Shown in pieces: positions 40,255-48,294 of a stretch of 64,000 nucleotides of DNA. Position numbers and translations under genes: made by a program. Location of the stretch: contig JAJTBD010000013.1 of assembly GCA_021287075.1 (NCBI GenBank), positions 1 through 64,000 of the forward strand. Direction: 5' to 3'. Each line of letters opens with the position of its first letter. Within the stretch, counting starts at the first letter, position 1. The notes beneath the pieces are model-generated. The model saw only the letters and a program-made list of their open reading frames with translations, was not told the origin of the DNA and did not search any database. The stretch is from Micrococcales bacterium (GTDB taxonomy: Bacteria; Actinomycetota; Actinomycetes; Actinomycetales; Dermatophilaceae).

Positions 40255-41555
40255 CCGCCGGCCCGGACCTCGCCGGCACCCCCGGTGCGAAGGCACGCCC
40301 CCCGCTGTCCACGGCCGCCGGCCGGGACCGGGTGGCCACCTGGGCGCTGCTGCACCCCCGCGCCTTCCTGATCGGTGTGTATGCCGCGAGCCGGCTCCTG
40401 GTCGTCCTCGCCCTCGCGGTCGCCGCCCGCTGGTTCCAGACCCCGGCCGGGGTGGGCCACCTCCAGGCCGGGCTGGGCGACATGTTCATGCTGTGGGACG
40501 CCGACTGGTATGCCTCGATCGCGCGCGACGGCTACCCGGTCCCGCTGCCGACCGATCCGCAGCTGGGCACGATCACCTACAGCGAGTGGGCCTTCTATCC
40601 GCTCTTCCCGATGCTGGTGCGCCCGCTCACGGCGATCGGCCTGCCCTTCGCGGCCGCCGCGGTCGCGCTCAACCTCGTCCTCGGCGCGCTCGCGGTGCTG
40701 CTGGTCTGGCGGGTCTGCCGGTTCGCCCTCCACGCGGCGCCGCAGCCCGCGCGCGAGCGGCTGGCCCTGTGCGCGGCCGCCCTCTGGTGCCTGTATCCCG
40801 CGACCCCCACGATGCTCCTGCCCTATACCGAGTCGCTGGCCGCCGTGCTCGTCGCCGGTGCGCTGCTGCTGCTGATGGAGCGCCGGTATGCCGCGACCGC
40901 GCTGCTCGCTCTCGTGCTCGGCTTCACGCGGGGTGTGGCACCGGCGCTGGCCTGCGTCGTCCTGGTGCACCTGGTCCTGCGCTGGCGGGACGACCGGGCC
41001 GCGCGCGTCACGCCCCTGGGCGGGCAGCGGCTGGGCGCCGTCGGGCTGCTGGCCGCGACCGCCTGCTCGGCGCTGGCGTGGCCGGCGTATGCCGCGTGGC
41101 GCACCGGAGTGCCGACGGCCTTCTTCGACGTGCAGGCCTCCTGGGGGATGAAGCCCGCACAGGGGCCGTTCGTGCTGTGGCTGGACTGGGCGTGGTCGGC
41201 GTGGGGGCTGGCCGGGGTGGCCGTGATGGTGGGCCTGGTCGCGACCTATGTGGCGCTGGTGGCGGGGCGGCATGGCCGGTGGCTGCCGGTCGAGGTGCGC
41301 ACCTGGGCACTGGTCTATCCGCTCTATCTGATCGCCGTGGTGCGGCCCATCACGAGCATGTGGCGCTTCCTGCTGCTGGACTTCCCGATCGCCGCGCTGC
41401 TGGCCAGTGTGGCCATGCGGACCTCGACGGGGGAGCGGGTGGTGCGCCACTGGCGCCGCCGGGTGCTGGTGGTCGTCCTCGCCCTCGTCGGCGGGCTGCT
41501 CTGGTGGACCGCCACGCTCTGGGTCTACACGCCCTGGGGCTCCGCCACCCCCTGA
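40251..41555 (+). CDS. PIG-V-like integral membrane glycosyltransferase (second copy)
   Basis: A 434-aa paralogue of the gene before it, with LWDADWYASIARDGYPVP, AFYPLFPMLVRPL and SMWRFLLLDFPI in matching places and a similar helix pattern. Sequence divergence is large, so the duplication is old and the two may add different sugars or act as a pair. GTG at 40251 overlaps the upstream stop (GTGA). The stop codon lies inside the first unit of a 68-bp tandem repeat. Confidence 0.78.
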   Translation: MTAGPDLAGTPGAKARPPLSTAAGRDRVATWALLHPRAFLIGVYAASRLLVVLALAVAARWFQTPAGVGHLQAGLGDMFMLWDADWYASIARDGYPVPLPTDPQLGTITYSEWAFYPLFPMLVRPLTAIGLPFAAAAVALNLVLGALAVLLVWRVCRFALHAAPQPARERLALCAAALWCLYPATPTMLLPYTESLAAVLVAGALLLLMERRYAATALLALVLGFTRGVAPALACVVLVHLVLRWRDDRAARVTPLGGQRLGAVGLLAATACSALAWPAYAAWRTGVPTAFFDVQASWGMKPAQGPFVLWLDWAWSAWGLAGVAVMVGLVATYVALVAGRHGRWLPVEVRTWALVYPLYLIAVVRPITSMWRFLLLDFPIAALLASVAMRTSTGERVVRHWRRRVLVVVLALVGGLLWWTATLWVYTPWGSATP

Positions 41556-41719
41556 TTAGGCCGAGGTCGGGAAGCGAGAGAGCCGCCCTGGTGGGCGGGG
41601 TGTCGGTGCGTGGCGTGCCCTGATTAGGCCGATGTCGCCAACGGAGAGAGCCGCCGTGGTGGGCGGGGTGTCGGTGCGTGGCGTGCCCTGATTAGGCCGA
41701 TGTCGCCAACGGAGAGATA
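41552..41719 (+). repeat. 68-bp tandem direct repeats (2.4 copies)
   Basis: Units begin with CTGATTAGGCCGA at 41552, 41620 and 41688 with an exact 68-bp period; the third is cut after about 30 bp. Units 2 and 3 are identical over their shared length and unit 1 has a few changes. Each full unit holds a small hairpin (CCGCC...GGCGG). The first unit contains the TGA of the preceding gene. Confidence 0.9.
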
Positions 41720-41803
41720 ATGACGGTCAAAACTGCGCCGAAGCAGGCGTGGGTTCATCGGCCACGCACGAGCGCGGGGCCGCCGCGAGGGAAGGAAACA
41801 CCC

Positions 41804-41974
41804 ATGGCAGCCATGAAGCCCCGGACCGGAGACGGGCCCCTGGAGGTCACCAAGGAAGGCCGCGGCATCGTCCTGCGCATGCCCCTGGAGGGCGGCGGTC
41901 GTCTCGTCGTCGAGATGACGCCCGACGAGATCAAGGCGCTCGGCAAGGCGATCGAGGAGTGCGAGGGCCTCTAG
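41804..41974 (+). CDS. DUF3117 protein
   Basis: A 56-aa conserved actinobacterial protein: starts MAAMKPRTGDGPLEVTKEGR and continues with GGGRLVVEMTPDEIKALG. It is almost the family consensus over its whole length; the function is unknown. GAAGGAAA seven bases upstream fixes the ATG at 41804; longer in-frame starts are not supported. I recall the mycobacterial homologue as Rv1211 at the same place in the gene order. A strong hairpin follows. Confidence 0.92.
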   Translation: MAAMKPRTGDGPLEVTKEGRGIVLRMPLEGGGRLVVEMTPDEIKALGKAIEECEGL

Positions 41975-41993
41975 GCCTCCTACCACCGACCAT

Positions 41994-42035
41994 CACGAGT
42001 CCCCCGTCCGGCCATCGCCGGGCGGGGGACTCGTG
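41994..42035 (+). terminator. Terminator after DUF3117 gene
   Basis: A 19-bp stem with one T-G pair (CACGAGTCCCCCG arm) and a 4-nt loop. Confidence 0.8.
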
Positions 42036-42068
42036 CGTCCGCCTGCCCGCGCGCCCCTGCTCCCACGA

Positions 42069-42130
42069 GTCGACTGGCCAGGACACGCCGTCTGCGCGGC
42101 CGCGCGCACGGCGTGTCTTGGCCAGTCGAC
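42069..42130. repeat. Long inverted repeat, 23-bp arms
   Basis: GTCGACTGGCCA-type arms match over 23 bp with one mismatch, around a 16-nt centre that is itself GC-palindromic. It lies between the DUF3117 terminator and the pepA promoter. Confidence 0.85.
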
Positions 42131-42207
42131 ATGTGTGTGTGGGAGGGGCGAGACGCTCTGGTGCCCAGAGGGTGGATGGCAGGCAGCGGTCGGGCCCACG
42201 GTGGGGT

Positions 42208-42213
42208 TAGGGT
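42208..42213 (+). promoter_or_regulatory. -10 element of leaderless pepA promoter
   Basis: TAGGGT exactly six bases before the GTG start. Confidence 0.55.
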
Positions 42214-42219
42214 CTGCGG

Positions 42220-43785
42220 GTGCCAGATGTTGCGTCCGACCAGCACAGACGTGTCCCCGAGGATCTGATCCGGCCTGCCGTCGTCACCTGGGAGCCCCAC
42301 CCCGGCTCCGTGCTCGACGCGCTCGCCGATGCGCAGAGCGCCGACCTGGCCCTGGTGGTCCCGGTCGCCTCCGTCGACGACGCCCAGGCCGGGCCGCTCG
42401 ACGAGACCGGTGAGCAGGCCCTGACGGCGGTGGGTCTCGACCCAGCCGCCGCGCTCGCCACCCACGAGCCCTCCGGCAAGGCAGGGGCCCTGACCGCCGT
42501 CTCGCTCCCGCCCGGCGAGCGCGGCGCCCGCGTGGTGCTGCTCGTGGGCACCGGCGAGGCCAGCACCGATGACCTGCGGGCGGCCGGCGCGGCGGTCGGC
42601 CGGGCCGTGGCGGAGCGCGAGCTGGTCGTGACCGGCAGCCTGGCCGCACCCGGCGAGCCCGGCGCGGACGCGGCCTTCGTCGAGGGGCTGACGCTCGCGG
42701 CATACCGCACCCCGCGCTGGGGCGCGAGCGGCCCGACCCGCGCCACGGAGGCGACACCCACGGTGCTCGCGGCCGGCATGGACCCCGAGGTCGTCCAGCG
42801 CGCTGCCGTCCGGGCCCGCGCCACCGTGATCGCCCGCAACCTCGGCAACACCCCCTCCAACATCAAGAACCCGGCCTGGGTCGCCGCGCAGGCCGAGGCC
42901 CTCGCCGCGGAGACCGGTCTGACCTGTCGGGTCTGGGCCGAGGACGAGCTCGCCCGGGACGGCTTCGGCGGCCTGCTCGCCGTCGGCGGTGGCTCCGCGA
43001 CGCCGCCCCGGTTCGTGCGCCTGGACTACCAGCCCGAGTGCGGCCGCGAGCAGGACCGTGTCGTCCTCGCCGGCAAGGGCATCACCTTCGACACCGGCGG
43101 CCTCGACGTCAAACCGGCCGACGGCATGCTCGCGATGAAGACCGACATGCTCGGCTCCGCCATCGTGCTGGCCACTCTCGCCGCCTGCCGCGAGCTCGAC
43201 GTGGCGGTGCCGGTGACGGGCCTGCTGGCCCTGGCCGAGAACGCCATCAGCGGCTCGAGCTATCGCCCCTCCGATGTCGTGACCCACTACGGCGGGACGA
43301 CCAGCGAGGTGCGCAACACCGACGCCGAGGGACGGATGGTCCTGGCCGACGCCCTCGCCTATGCCGACGCCGAGCTCGCCCCGGCCGCGCTGGTCGACAT
43401 CGCCACCCTCACCGGCGCTGCCCGCGTGGCGCTGGCCCGCTCGATGGCGCCGGTCTATGCCACCGACGACGACCTGCGCGACCAGCTCACCCGTGCGGGC
43501 GAGATCGCGGGGGAGCGGCTGTGGCCCTTCCCGCTCCACGACGGATACAGCGTGCAGCTGGAGTCCGACACCGCAGACCTCAACCACACCGGCCCGGTGC
43601 CCTCGCCCGGCGGCGGCTCGATCACCGCGGCGCTCTTCCTGCGCCGCTTCGTCGGCGAGCGCACCTGGGCCCACCTCGACATCGCCGGACCCGGCCGCTC
43701 CGACGCGGACTCGGGGATCCTCGCCAAGGGCGCGACCGCCTTCGGCACCAGACTGCTCACCTCATGGCTGGAGGGCCGCTCCTGA
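42220..43785 (+). CDS. pepA: Leucyl aminopeptidase (M17)
   Basis: A 521-aa dimetal cytosolic aminopeptidase. The N-terminal macro-like domain is followed by the catalytic domain with LAGKGITFDTGGLDVKP, MKTDMLGSA and the signature NTDAEGRMVLADAL, which provide the metal ligands and catalytic Lys/Arg. It removes N-terminal residues in peptide turnover. The GTG start is fixed by TAGGGT six bases upstream and no ribosome binding site. The stop overlaps the next ATG by one base (TGATG). Confidence 0.94.
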   Translation: MPDVASDQHRRVPEDLIRPAVVTWEPHPGSVLDALADAQSADLALVVPVASVDDAQAGPLDETGEQALTAVGLDPAAALATHEPSGKAGALTAVSLPPGERGARVVLLVGTGEASTDDLRAAGAAVGRAVAERELVVTGSLAAPGEPGADAAFVEGLTLAAYRTPRWGASGPTRATEATPTVLAAGMDPEVVQRAAVRARATVIARNLGNTPSNIKNPAWVAAQAEALAAETGLTCRVWAEDELARDGFGGLLAVGGGSATPPRFVRLDYQPECGREQDRVVLAGKGITFDTGGLDVKPADGMLAMKTDMLGSAIVLATLAACRELDVAVPVTGLLALAENAISGSSYRPSDVVTHYGGTTSEVRNTDAEGRMVLADALAYADAELAPAALVDIATLTGAARVALARSMAPVYATDDDLRDQLTRAGEIAGERLWPFPLHDGYSVQLESDTADLNHTGPVPSPGGGSITAALFLRRFVGERTWAHLDIAGPGRSDADSGILAKGATAFGTRLLTSWLEGRS

Positions 43786-44153
43786 TGGATGGACTCAACG
43801 CCGGATACGGACTGCTCGTGCGGTGGTCCCTCGACGGGACCGGGCAGGAGACCGCGGCCCAGCTGCGCCAGCACGTCGTCGGCACCTCGATGGCCCGCTT
43901 CATGTTCCAGGACGGGCTGGCCTTCAAGGTGTGGCGGATGAGCGAGGGCGCCTGGTTCGAGGGCACCTATGTCTTTGCCACCGAGGCTGCGCGCGACGAC
44001 TTCCGGGAGCGGTATGCCGCCCAGGGCGACGACTGTGGCGACGTCACCGCGATCATCGGGTCACCGCCGCAGGTCGTCGAGGCCTATGAGGTCGTGGCGA
44101 TCGCCGAGGGGCCCGAGGGATTCCGCTGCGGCCCCGGGCCCATCACCGCCTGA
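43785..44153 (+). CDS. YdhR-like dimeric alpha-beta barrel protein
   Basis: A 122-aa protein. LLVRWSLDGTGQETAAQLRQHVV begins the first strand and helix, GLAFKVWRMSEGAWFEGTYVFATEAARDDF the central part, and VVEAYEVVAIAEG the last strand. This is the ABM/YdhR-type fold found in small monooxygenases; catalytic residues are not obvious. It is coupled to pepA through TGATG. No function is assigned. Confidence 0.6.
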   Translation: MDGLNAGYGLLVRWSLDGTGQETAAQLRQHVVGTSMARFMFQDGLAFKVWRMSEGAWFEGTYVFATEAARDDFRERYAAQGDDCGDVTAIIGSPPQVVEAYEVVAIAEGPEGFRCGPGPITA

Positions 44154-44192
44154 GCGGGGTGGCCGGCGCAGCGATCGCCCGACGGGGACGCC

Positions 44193-44825
44193 TCAGCGCT
44201 TGACCGCGAGGAAGACCCCGTCACCCGAGGCGACGAGCGCCGGGATGAGGTCGTCACGCTCACGCAGGTCCTTACCGAGGTCACGCAGCGCGGTGGTCTC
44301 CTCGTCGCGGGCCGCGGGGTCGGCGACCCGGTCGTGCCAGAGCATGTTGTCGATGACGAGCAGGCCGCCGGTGCGCAGCAGCCGGATGGCGTGCTCGACA
44401 TAGTCGGCGTACTCCAGCTTGTCGCCGTCGACGACGACCATGTCATAGGCGCCGTCGGTCATCCGCGGCAGCACATCGAGGGCGGCGCCGCCGATGACGC
44501 GGGTGCGCTGGTGGGGGATCCCGGCCTGCTGGAAGGCCTGTCGCGCGGCCCGCTGGTGCTCGGGGTCGACGTCGATGCTGGTCAGGACGCCGTCGGCGGG
44601 CATCCCGTCGAGCAGCCAGAGACCGGAGACGCCTGCGCCCGTGCCGATCTCCATGACGTGCCGCGCCTGGATGGTGGCCGCCAGGACCCGCAGCAGTGCG
44701 CCCGCGCCCGGGCCGACAGGCGTCGCGCCCAGCTCGGTGCCGCGTCGGCGGGCCCCTTCGGTGACCTCGTTCTCCGACACGAACTCCTCGGCATAGGCGA
44801 GGCTGGCGGGCTTCTTGCTGCTCAT
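44193..44825 (-). CDS. SAM-dependent O-methyltransferase
   Basis: A 210-aa class I methyltransferase of the catechol/caffeoyl-CoA O-methyltransferase family. The SAM loop is VMEIGTGAGVSGLWLL, acidic residue in SIDVDPEH, metal Asp in VVVDGDKLEY and ND-like LLVIDNMLWHDRV. The mycobacterial homologue Rv1220c likewise lies divergent from sigE. The substrate is unknown. TAGGCT seven bases before the ATG gives a near-leaderless promoter. Confidence 0.88.
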   Translation of the reverse strand: MSSKKPASLAYAEEFVSENEVTEGARRRGTELGATPVGPGAGALLRVLAATIQARHVMEIGTGAGVSGLWLLDGMPADGVLTSIDVDPEHQRAARQAFQQAGIPHQRTRVIGGAALDVLPRMTDGAYDMVVVDGDKLEYADYVEHAIRLLRTGGLLVIDNMLWHDRVADPAARDEETTALRDLGKDLRERDDLIPALVASGDGVFLAVKR

Positions 44826-44832
44826 GGCGACC

Positions 44833-44838
44833 AGCCTA
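44833..44838 (-). promoter_or_regulatory. -10 element for the O-methyltransferase gene
   Basis: TAGGCT on the minus strand, seven bases before the ATG. Confidence 0.45.
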
Positions 44839-44955
44839 GTGGCCCGGCCGGTATGCCGCGTTCGCCCGCCCGCGGCACACCGGCCCCTGCGCGTGCGCAC
44901 CGCCCGGGGGACAGGCGGGCCCGGCCCGGCGCACAGCCTTCTCCCAGTTAGCTGC

Positions 44956-44982
44956 GGAAACATCTGGGGCACCGTGCACGTT
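44956..44982 (+). promoter_or_regulatory. Candidate SigE-type autoregulated promoter
   Basis: GGAAAC (44956-44961), 17-bp spacer, CGTT (44979-44982), matching the GGAAC/CGTT pattern of SigE-like ECF factors, directly ahead of sigE. Confidence 0.6.
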
Positions 44983-45028
44983 GGAGCACGACGAGGCGCA
45001 GACCGCGCCACGACCGAGAGGGACAACC

Positions 45029-45661
45029 GTGACCGTGACCGGGCATGAGCTCGAGTCCTCCGCAGCCGAGGCCGTCGACGGCTGGAGCGCGCCCAGCTGG
45101 GAGGAGGTCGTCGAGCAGCACTCCGCGCGGGTCTACCGACTGGCCTACCGCCTCACCGGCAACCAGCACGACGCCGAGGACCTGACCCAGGACGTCTTCA
45201 TCAGGGTGTTCCGCTCGCTGCACACCTACCGCCCCGGCACGTTCGAGGGCTGGCTGCACCGCATCACCACCAACGCCTATCTCGACAAGATGCGCCGCAA
45301 GCAGCGGATCCGCTTCGACGCGCTGTCCGACGAGGCCGCCGCGAGCCTGCCGAGCCGCGAGCTCGGCCCCGAGGCCCGCTTCGACGCCGACCACTTCGAC
45401 GACGATGTCCAGCGCGCGCTCGACGCACTGCCCCCGGACTTCCGCGCGGCCGTCGTGCTGTGCGACATCGAGGGCCTGTCCTATGAGGAGATCGCCGCGA
45501 CCCTGGGCATCAAGCTCGGCACCGTCCGCTCCCGGATCCACCGCGGCCGTGCCCTCCTGCGCGACGCGCTCGCCCACCGCGCCCCCACCCCCGTGGAGGA
45601 GCGCACGACGACCCCGCGTCGGACCCCCGGCCTGCGCAGGCCGCTGCCCGGGGTGCGCTGA
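45029..45661 (+). CDS. sigE: ECF RNA polymerase sigma factor SigE
   Basis: A 210-aa extracytoplasmic-function sigma factor. Region 2 has [29 protein letters not shown] and region 4 [44 protein letters not shown]. The gene order O-methyltransferase, sigE, rseA, htrA, tatB identifies it as the envelope-stress sigma factor. GTG at 45029 is preferred, with GAGAGG eight bases upstream. A longer frame from TTG 44981 would begin inside the -10 of the candidate promoter. The stop overlaps the anti-sigma start (TGATG). Confidence 0.93.
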   Translation: MTVTGHELESSAAEAVDGWSAPSWEEVVEQHSARVYRLAYRLTGNQHDAEDLTQDVFIRVFRSLHTYRPGTFEGWLHRITTNAYLDKMRRKQRIRFDALSDEAAASLPSRELGPEARFDADHFDDDVQRALDALPPDFRAAVVLCDIEGLSYEEIAATLGIKLGTVRSRIHRGRALLRDALAHRAPTPVEERTTTPRRTPGLRRPLPGVR

Positions 45662-46284
45662 TGCTCGGACGTGATCGCTCCCGGTGCTGCCTCGGGGAGG
45701 TGGTGCACGACTACGCGCTGCGTGCGCTGCCGGCTCCCCAGCTGCTCCGGTGGGACCGTCACGTCGCGGTGTGCCTGCACTGCCAGTCGGCCGTCGCCGC
45801 CGAGACCCGCCTGATCACCGCGCTGCGCGGTGGCGGCCCGCGGCCCTCCTCCTCGCTCCAGGCCAGCCTGGTCGCGCTGGCTGCGAGTATGCCGCCGCCG
45901 GTGCCCCTGCCCACGCCCGCCCAGCAGGCGCCGCTGTCTGCTGCCCCGCTGCCGACGATCGCCCCGACCGCCCCCGCGCTGCACCACTCGCCGCTGCGGG
46001 CGGCGGCCATCGCCACCATGGCGGCGGGTGCCACGGCGGCTGCCGCGTGGAGCGTCGGTGTCCTCGGTGCGGGCGCCCAGGCCGGCCTGACCTCTCCCCG
46101 TCAGCAGACCCGCCCGGCCACCACCGTCGGCTTCGCCTCGCTCGGTGGCGCCGACGTGTGCCAGGCCAGCCATCCCGTCGCCGACGCGCTGTCGGTCCCG
46201 ATCTCCCGGGCGTCGCGCGTGCGGGCACAGGTCGTGGGCGGAATGGGTCCTGCCGCTCCGGGCAGTGCACAATCGTCGCCATGA
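45661..46284 (+). CDS. rseA: RseA-type zinc anti-sigma factor
   Basis: A 207-aa protein with the zinc-binding anti-sigma motif H34-x3-C38-x2-C41 (RHVAVCLHC) in its N-terminal helical domain. A Pro/Ala-rich linker follows, then one hydrophobic segment (about residues 112-136) that may span the membrane; mycobacterial RseA is usually regarded as soluble or weakly membrane-bound. It should bind SigE and release it under redox or surface stress. It is coupled on both sides: TGATG with sigE and ATGA with htrA. Confidence 0.88.
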   Translation: MLGRDRSRCCLGEVVHDYALRALPAPQLLRWDRHVAVCLHCQSAVAAETRLITALRGGGPRPSSSLQASLVALAASMPPPVPLPTPAQQAPLSAAPLPTIAPTAPALHHSPLRAAAIATMAAGATAAAAWSVGVLGAGAQAGLTSPRQQTRPATTVGFASLGGADVCQASHPVADALSVPISRASRVRAQVVGGMGPAAPGSAQSSP

Positions 46285-47759
46285 CCGACGAGCGCCACCC
46301 CGAGCCCGACCGCGGCGACGACTACTGGGCGGCCCAGCCCGAGCCCGCGGTGCCCGGTGCCCAGGCCGAGCCGGTCGAGCCCGACGCACAGCCCGCGCCG
46401 GATGCGCCCGAAGCACAGCCGCTGCCCGTGGACGCGACGCAGGAGGTCCCGCTGGACCACACCCGCGAGGTGTCGCTGGACCACACCCGTGAGGTGCCGG
46501 CGCAGCCGCAGGCCCAGCAGCCGACCGCCGGCGAGCCGCTCGAGGGCGGCGCGCACGCGGCATACCCCATGGCCCAGGGGGCGCGGCAGCAGTGGCCGCC
46601 CGCCCCCGCGCCCGCGCAGAACTTCCCGCCCACCGTCACCGCCCCGCCGGCCAAGGTGCGCCGCGGCCCGTCGTGGCCGGGGGTGCTCGTGATCGCCCTC
46701 GTCTCCGCGATGCTCGCGGGCGCGCTGGGCGGGCTGCTCGGCGGCTGGCTGGCCTCGACCGGCAAGCTGCGCGTCGGCAGCCCGGGCAGCTCGATCCCCA
46801 CCGCCGGCGCCGGGGCGACCTCCCGGCCCGAGGGCTCCATCGCCAACATCGCCGCCAAGGCGCTGCCGAGCGTGGTGACCGTGCAGGTCCAGGGCAGCTC
46901 GGGGCAGGGGACCGGCTCCGGCTTCGTCCTCGACACGGCCGGGCACATCATCACCAACAACCACGTCGTCGACACCGCGGCCAGCGGCGGCACGATCATC
47001 GTCCAGCTCTCCAACGGTGACGAGGAGAAGGCCACCATCGTCGGCCGCGACGTCTCCTATGACCTGGCGGTGCTCAAGGTCGCCCGCACCGACCTGACAC
47101 CGCTGACGCTCGGCGCCTCCGCCGATGTCGTCGTCGGCGACCCCGTCATCGCGGTCGGGGCCCCGCTCGGCCTCGACTCGACCGTCACGACCGGCATCGT
47201 CAGCGCGCTCGGCCGCCCGGTCGTCCCGGGCACGACCGCCGACGACACCTCCTATATCAGCGCCATCCAGACCGACGCGGCGATCAACCCCGGCAACTCC
47301 GGCGGCCCGCTGCTCGACGCGCAGGGCCGGGTCATCGGCGTCAACTCCGCGATCGCCCGCGCCCCCGGCTCCACCGGCGAGGCCTCGGGCAACATCGGCG
47401 TCGGCTTCGCCATCCCCAGCGACCAGGTCAAGCGGACCGCCGAGCAGCTGATCTCCAAGGGCAAGGCCGACCACCCCGTCATCGGGGTCATGCTCGACTC
47501 GCGCTACACCGGTGAGGGCGTCAAGATCGCCGACGACGGCGCCAACGGCGAGGCCGTCACCAAGGACGGCCCGGCCGACAAGGCCGGTCTCGAGGCCGGC
47601 GATGTCATCGTCGAGTTCGACGGCAAGCGCGTCACCGACGCCGACGAGCTCATCGTCGCGATCCGGGCCAAGAGCATCGGTGACAGGGTCTCCCTTACAG
47701 TGCTGCGTGGCAATGAGAGGATCGATGCCACGATGGTGCTCCAGGGCAGCGGCGACTGA
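46281..47759 (+). CDS. htrA: HtrA/DegP-type serine protease with PDZ domain
   Basis: A 492-aa membrane-anchored protease. The Pro/Glu/Ala-rich cytoplasmic tail of about 130 residues is followed by one membrane helix, then a trypsin-like domain with triad H228, D261 and S340 (GNSGGP), and one C-terminal PDZ domain. It degrades misfolded envelope proteins, and in this operon it is a SigE target and possibly part of RseA control. The tail contains a 24-bp duplication encoding LDHTREV twice. Confidence 0.94.
   Translation: MTDERHPEPDRGDDYWAAQPEPAVPGAQAEPVEPDAQPAPDAPEAQPLPVDATQEVPLDHTREVSLDHTREVPAQPQAQQPTAGEPLEGGAHAAYPMAQGARQQWPPAPAPAQNFPPTVTAPPAKVRRGPSWPGVLVIALVSAMLAGALGGLLGGWLASTGKLRVGSPGSSIPTAGAGATSRPEGSIANIAAKALPSVVTVQVQGSSGQGTGSGFVLDTAGHIITNNHVVDTAASGGTIIVQLSNGDEEKATIVGRDVSYDLAVLKVARTDLTPLTLGASADVVVGDPVIAVGAPLGLDSTVTTGIVSALGRPVVPGTTADDTSYISAIQTDAAINPGNSGGPLLDAQGRVIGVNSAIARAPGSTGEASGNIGVGFAIPSDQVKRTAEQLISKGKADHPVIGVMLDSRYTGEGVKIADDGANGEAVTKDGPADKAGLEAGDVIVEFDGKRVTDADELIVAIRAKSIGDRVSLTVLRGNERIDATMVLQGSGD
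46452..46499 (+). repeat. 24-bp tandem duplication in htrA
   Basis: CTGGACCACACCCG-type unit repeated twice in frame, in the disordered cytoplasmic tail. Confidence 0.85.
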
Positions 47760-47805
47760 GCGCGGCTGCGGGCCGGGCCGACCGATGCGAGGGGACAGGT
47801 AGCCG

Positions 47806-48192
47806 ATGTTCGGGATCAACGGGTGGGAGTTCATCCTGCTCGCCGTCCTCGCCGTCTTCATCCTCGGTCCCGAGCGACTGCCGGAGTATGCCGCGAAGCT
47901 GGCCCGCCTGGTCCACCAGGTCCGCCTCATGGCCGACGGGGCGCGCGGCCAGCTGCGCGAGCAGCTCGGCCCCGAGTTCGACGACATCGACTGGCGCCAG
48001 TACGACCCCCGCCAGTACGACCCGCGGCGGATCGTGCGCGAGGCTCTCGCCGAGCCGCTCCCCGGCACCGAGCCCGAGGGTGGCCCGGACGGTGACGACC
48101 CGGGCTATGACGCGGCGGCAGCGGCATACCCCCGGCCCCCGGTCGAGCACGACGCCACCCTGCCGACGCCCTACGACGTCGACGCCACCTGA
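47806..48192 (+). CDS. tatB: Twin-arginine translocase subunit TatB
   Basis: A 128-aa protein with an N-terminal membrane helix ending in FILGPERLPEYAAKLARL, the hinge and amphipathic helix of TatB, then an acidic disordered tail. It binds Tat signal peptides with TatC. It is last in the sigE-rseA-htrA-tatB run, 46 bp after htrA. A Tat-exported L,D-transpeptidase is encoded about 6 kb downstream. tatA and tatC are not in the window. Confidence 0.9.
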   Translation: MFGINGWEFILLAVLAVFILGPERLPEYAAKLARLVHQVRLMADGARGQLREQLGPEFDDIDWRQYDPRQYDPRRIVREALAEPLPGTEPEGGPDGDDPGYDAAAAAYPRPPVEHDATLPTPYDVDAT

Positions 48193-48197
48193 GGCGT

Positions 48198-48245
48198 CCG
48201 CGACAGATACGAGCCGCGACAGACACGAGCCGCGACAGACACGAG
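48198..48245 (+). repeat. Three 16-bp tandem repeats
   Basis: CCGCGACAGAYACGAG three times in a row between the tatB stop and the terminator; the first copy differs by one base. Confidence 0.9.
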
Positions 48246-48276
48246 AAGGCCCCCGCCCGTGAGGGAGGGGGCCTTC
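48245..48276. terminator. Bidirectional terminator between tatB and mrp
   Basis: A 10-bp stem (GAAGGCCCCC with GGGGGCCTTC) and 12-nt loop. Confidence 0.75.
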
Positions 48277-48294
48277 GTCGTCGGTGGCGCGGCG

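Noticed and set aside
41552..41719. CRISPR-like array
   Set aside because: The units are contiguous direct repeats with no unique spacers and no cas genes nearby.
44981..45028. TTG start for a longer SigE
   Set aside because: It falls in the -10 of the candidate SigE promoter and has no ribosome binding site; GTG 45029 has GAGAGG at proper spacing.
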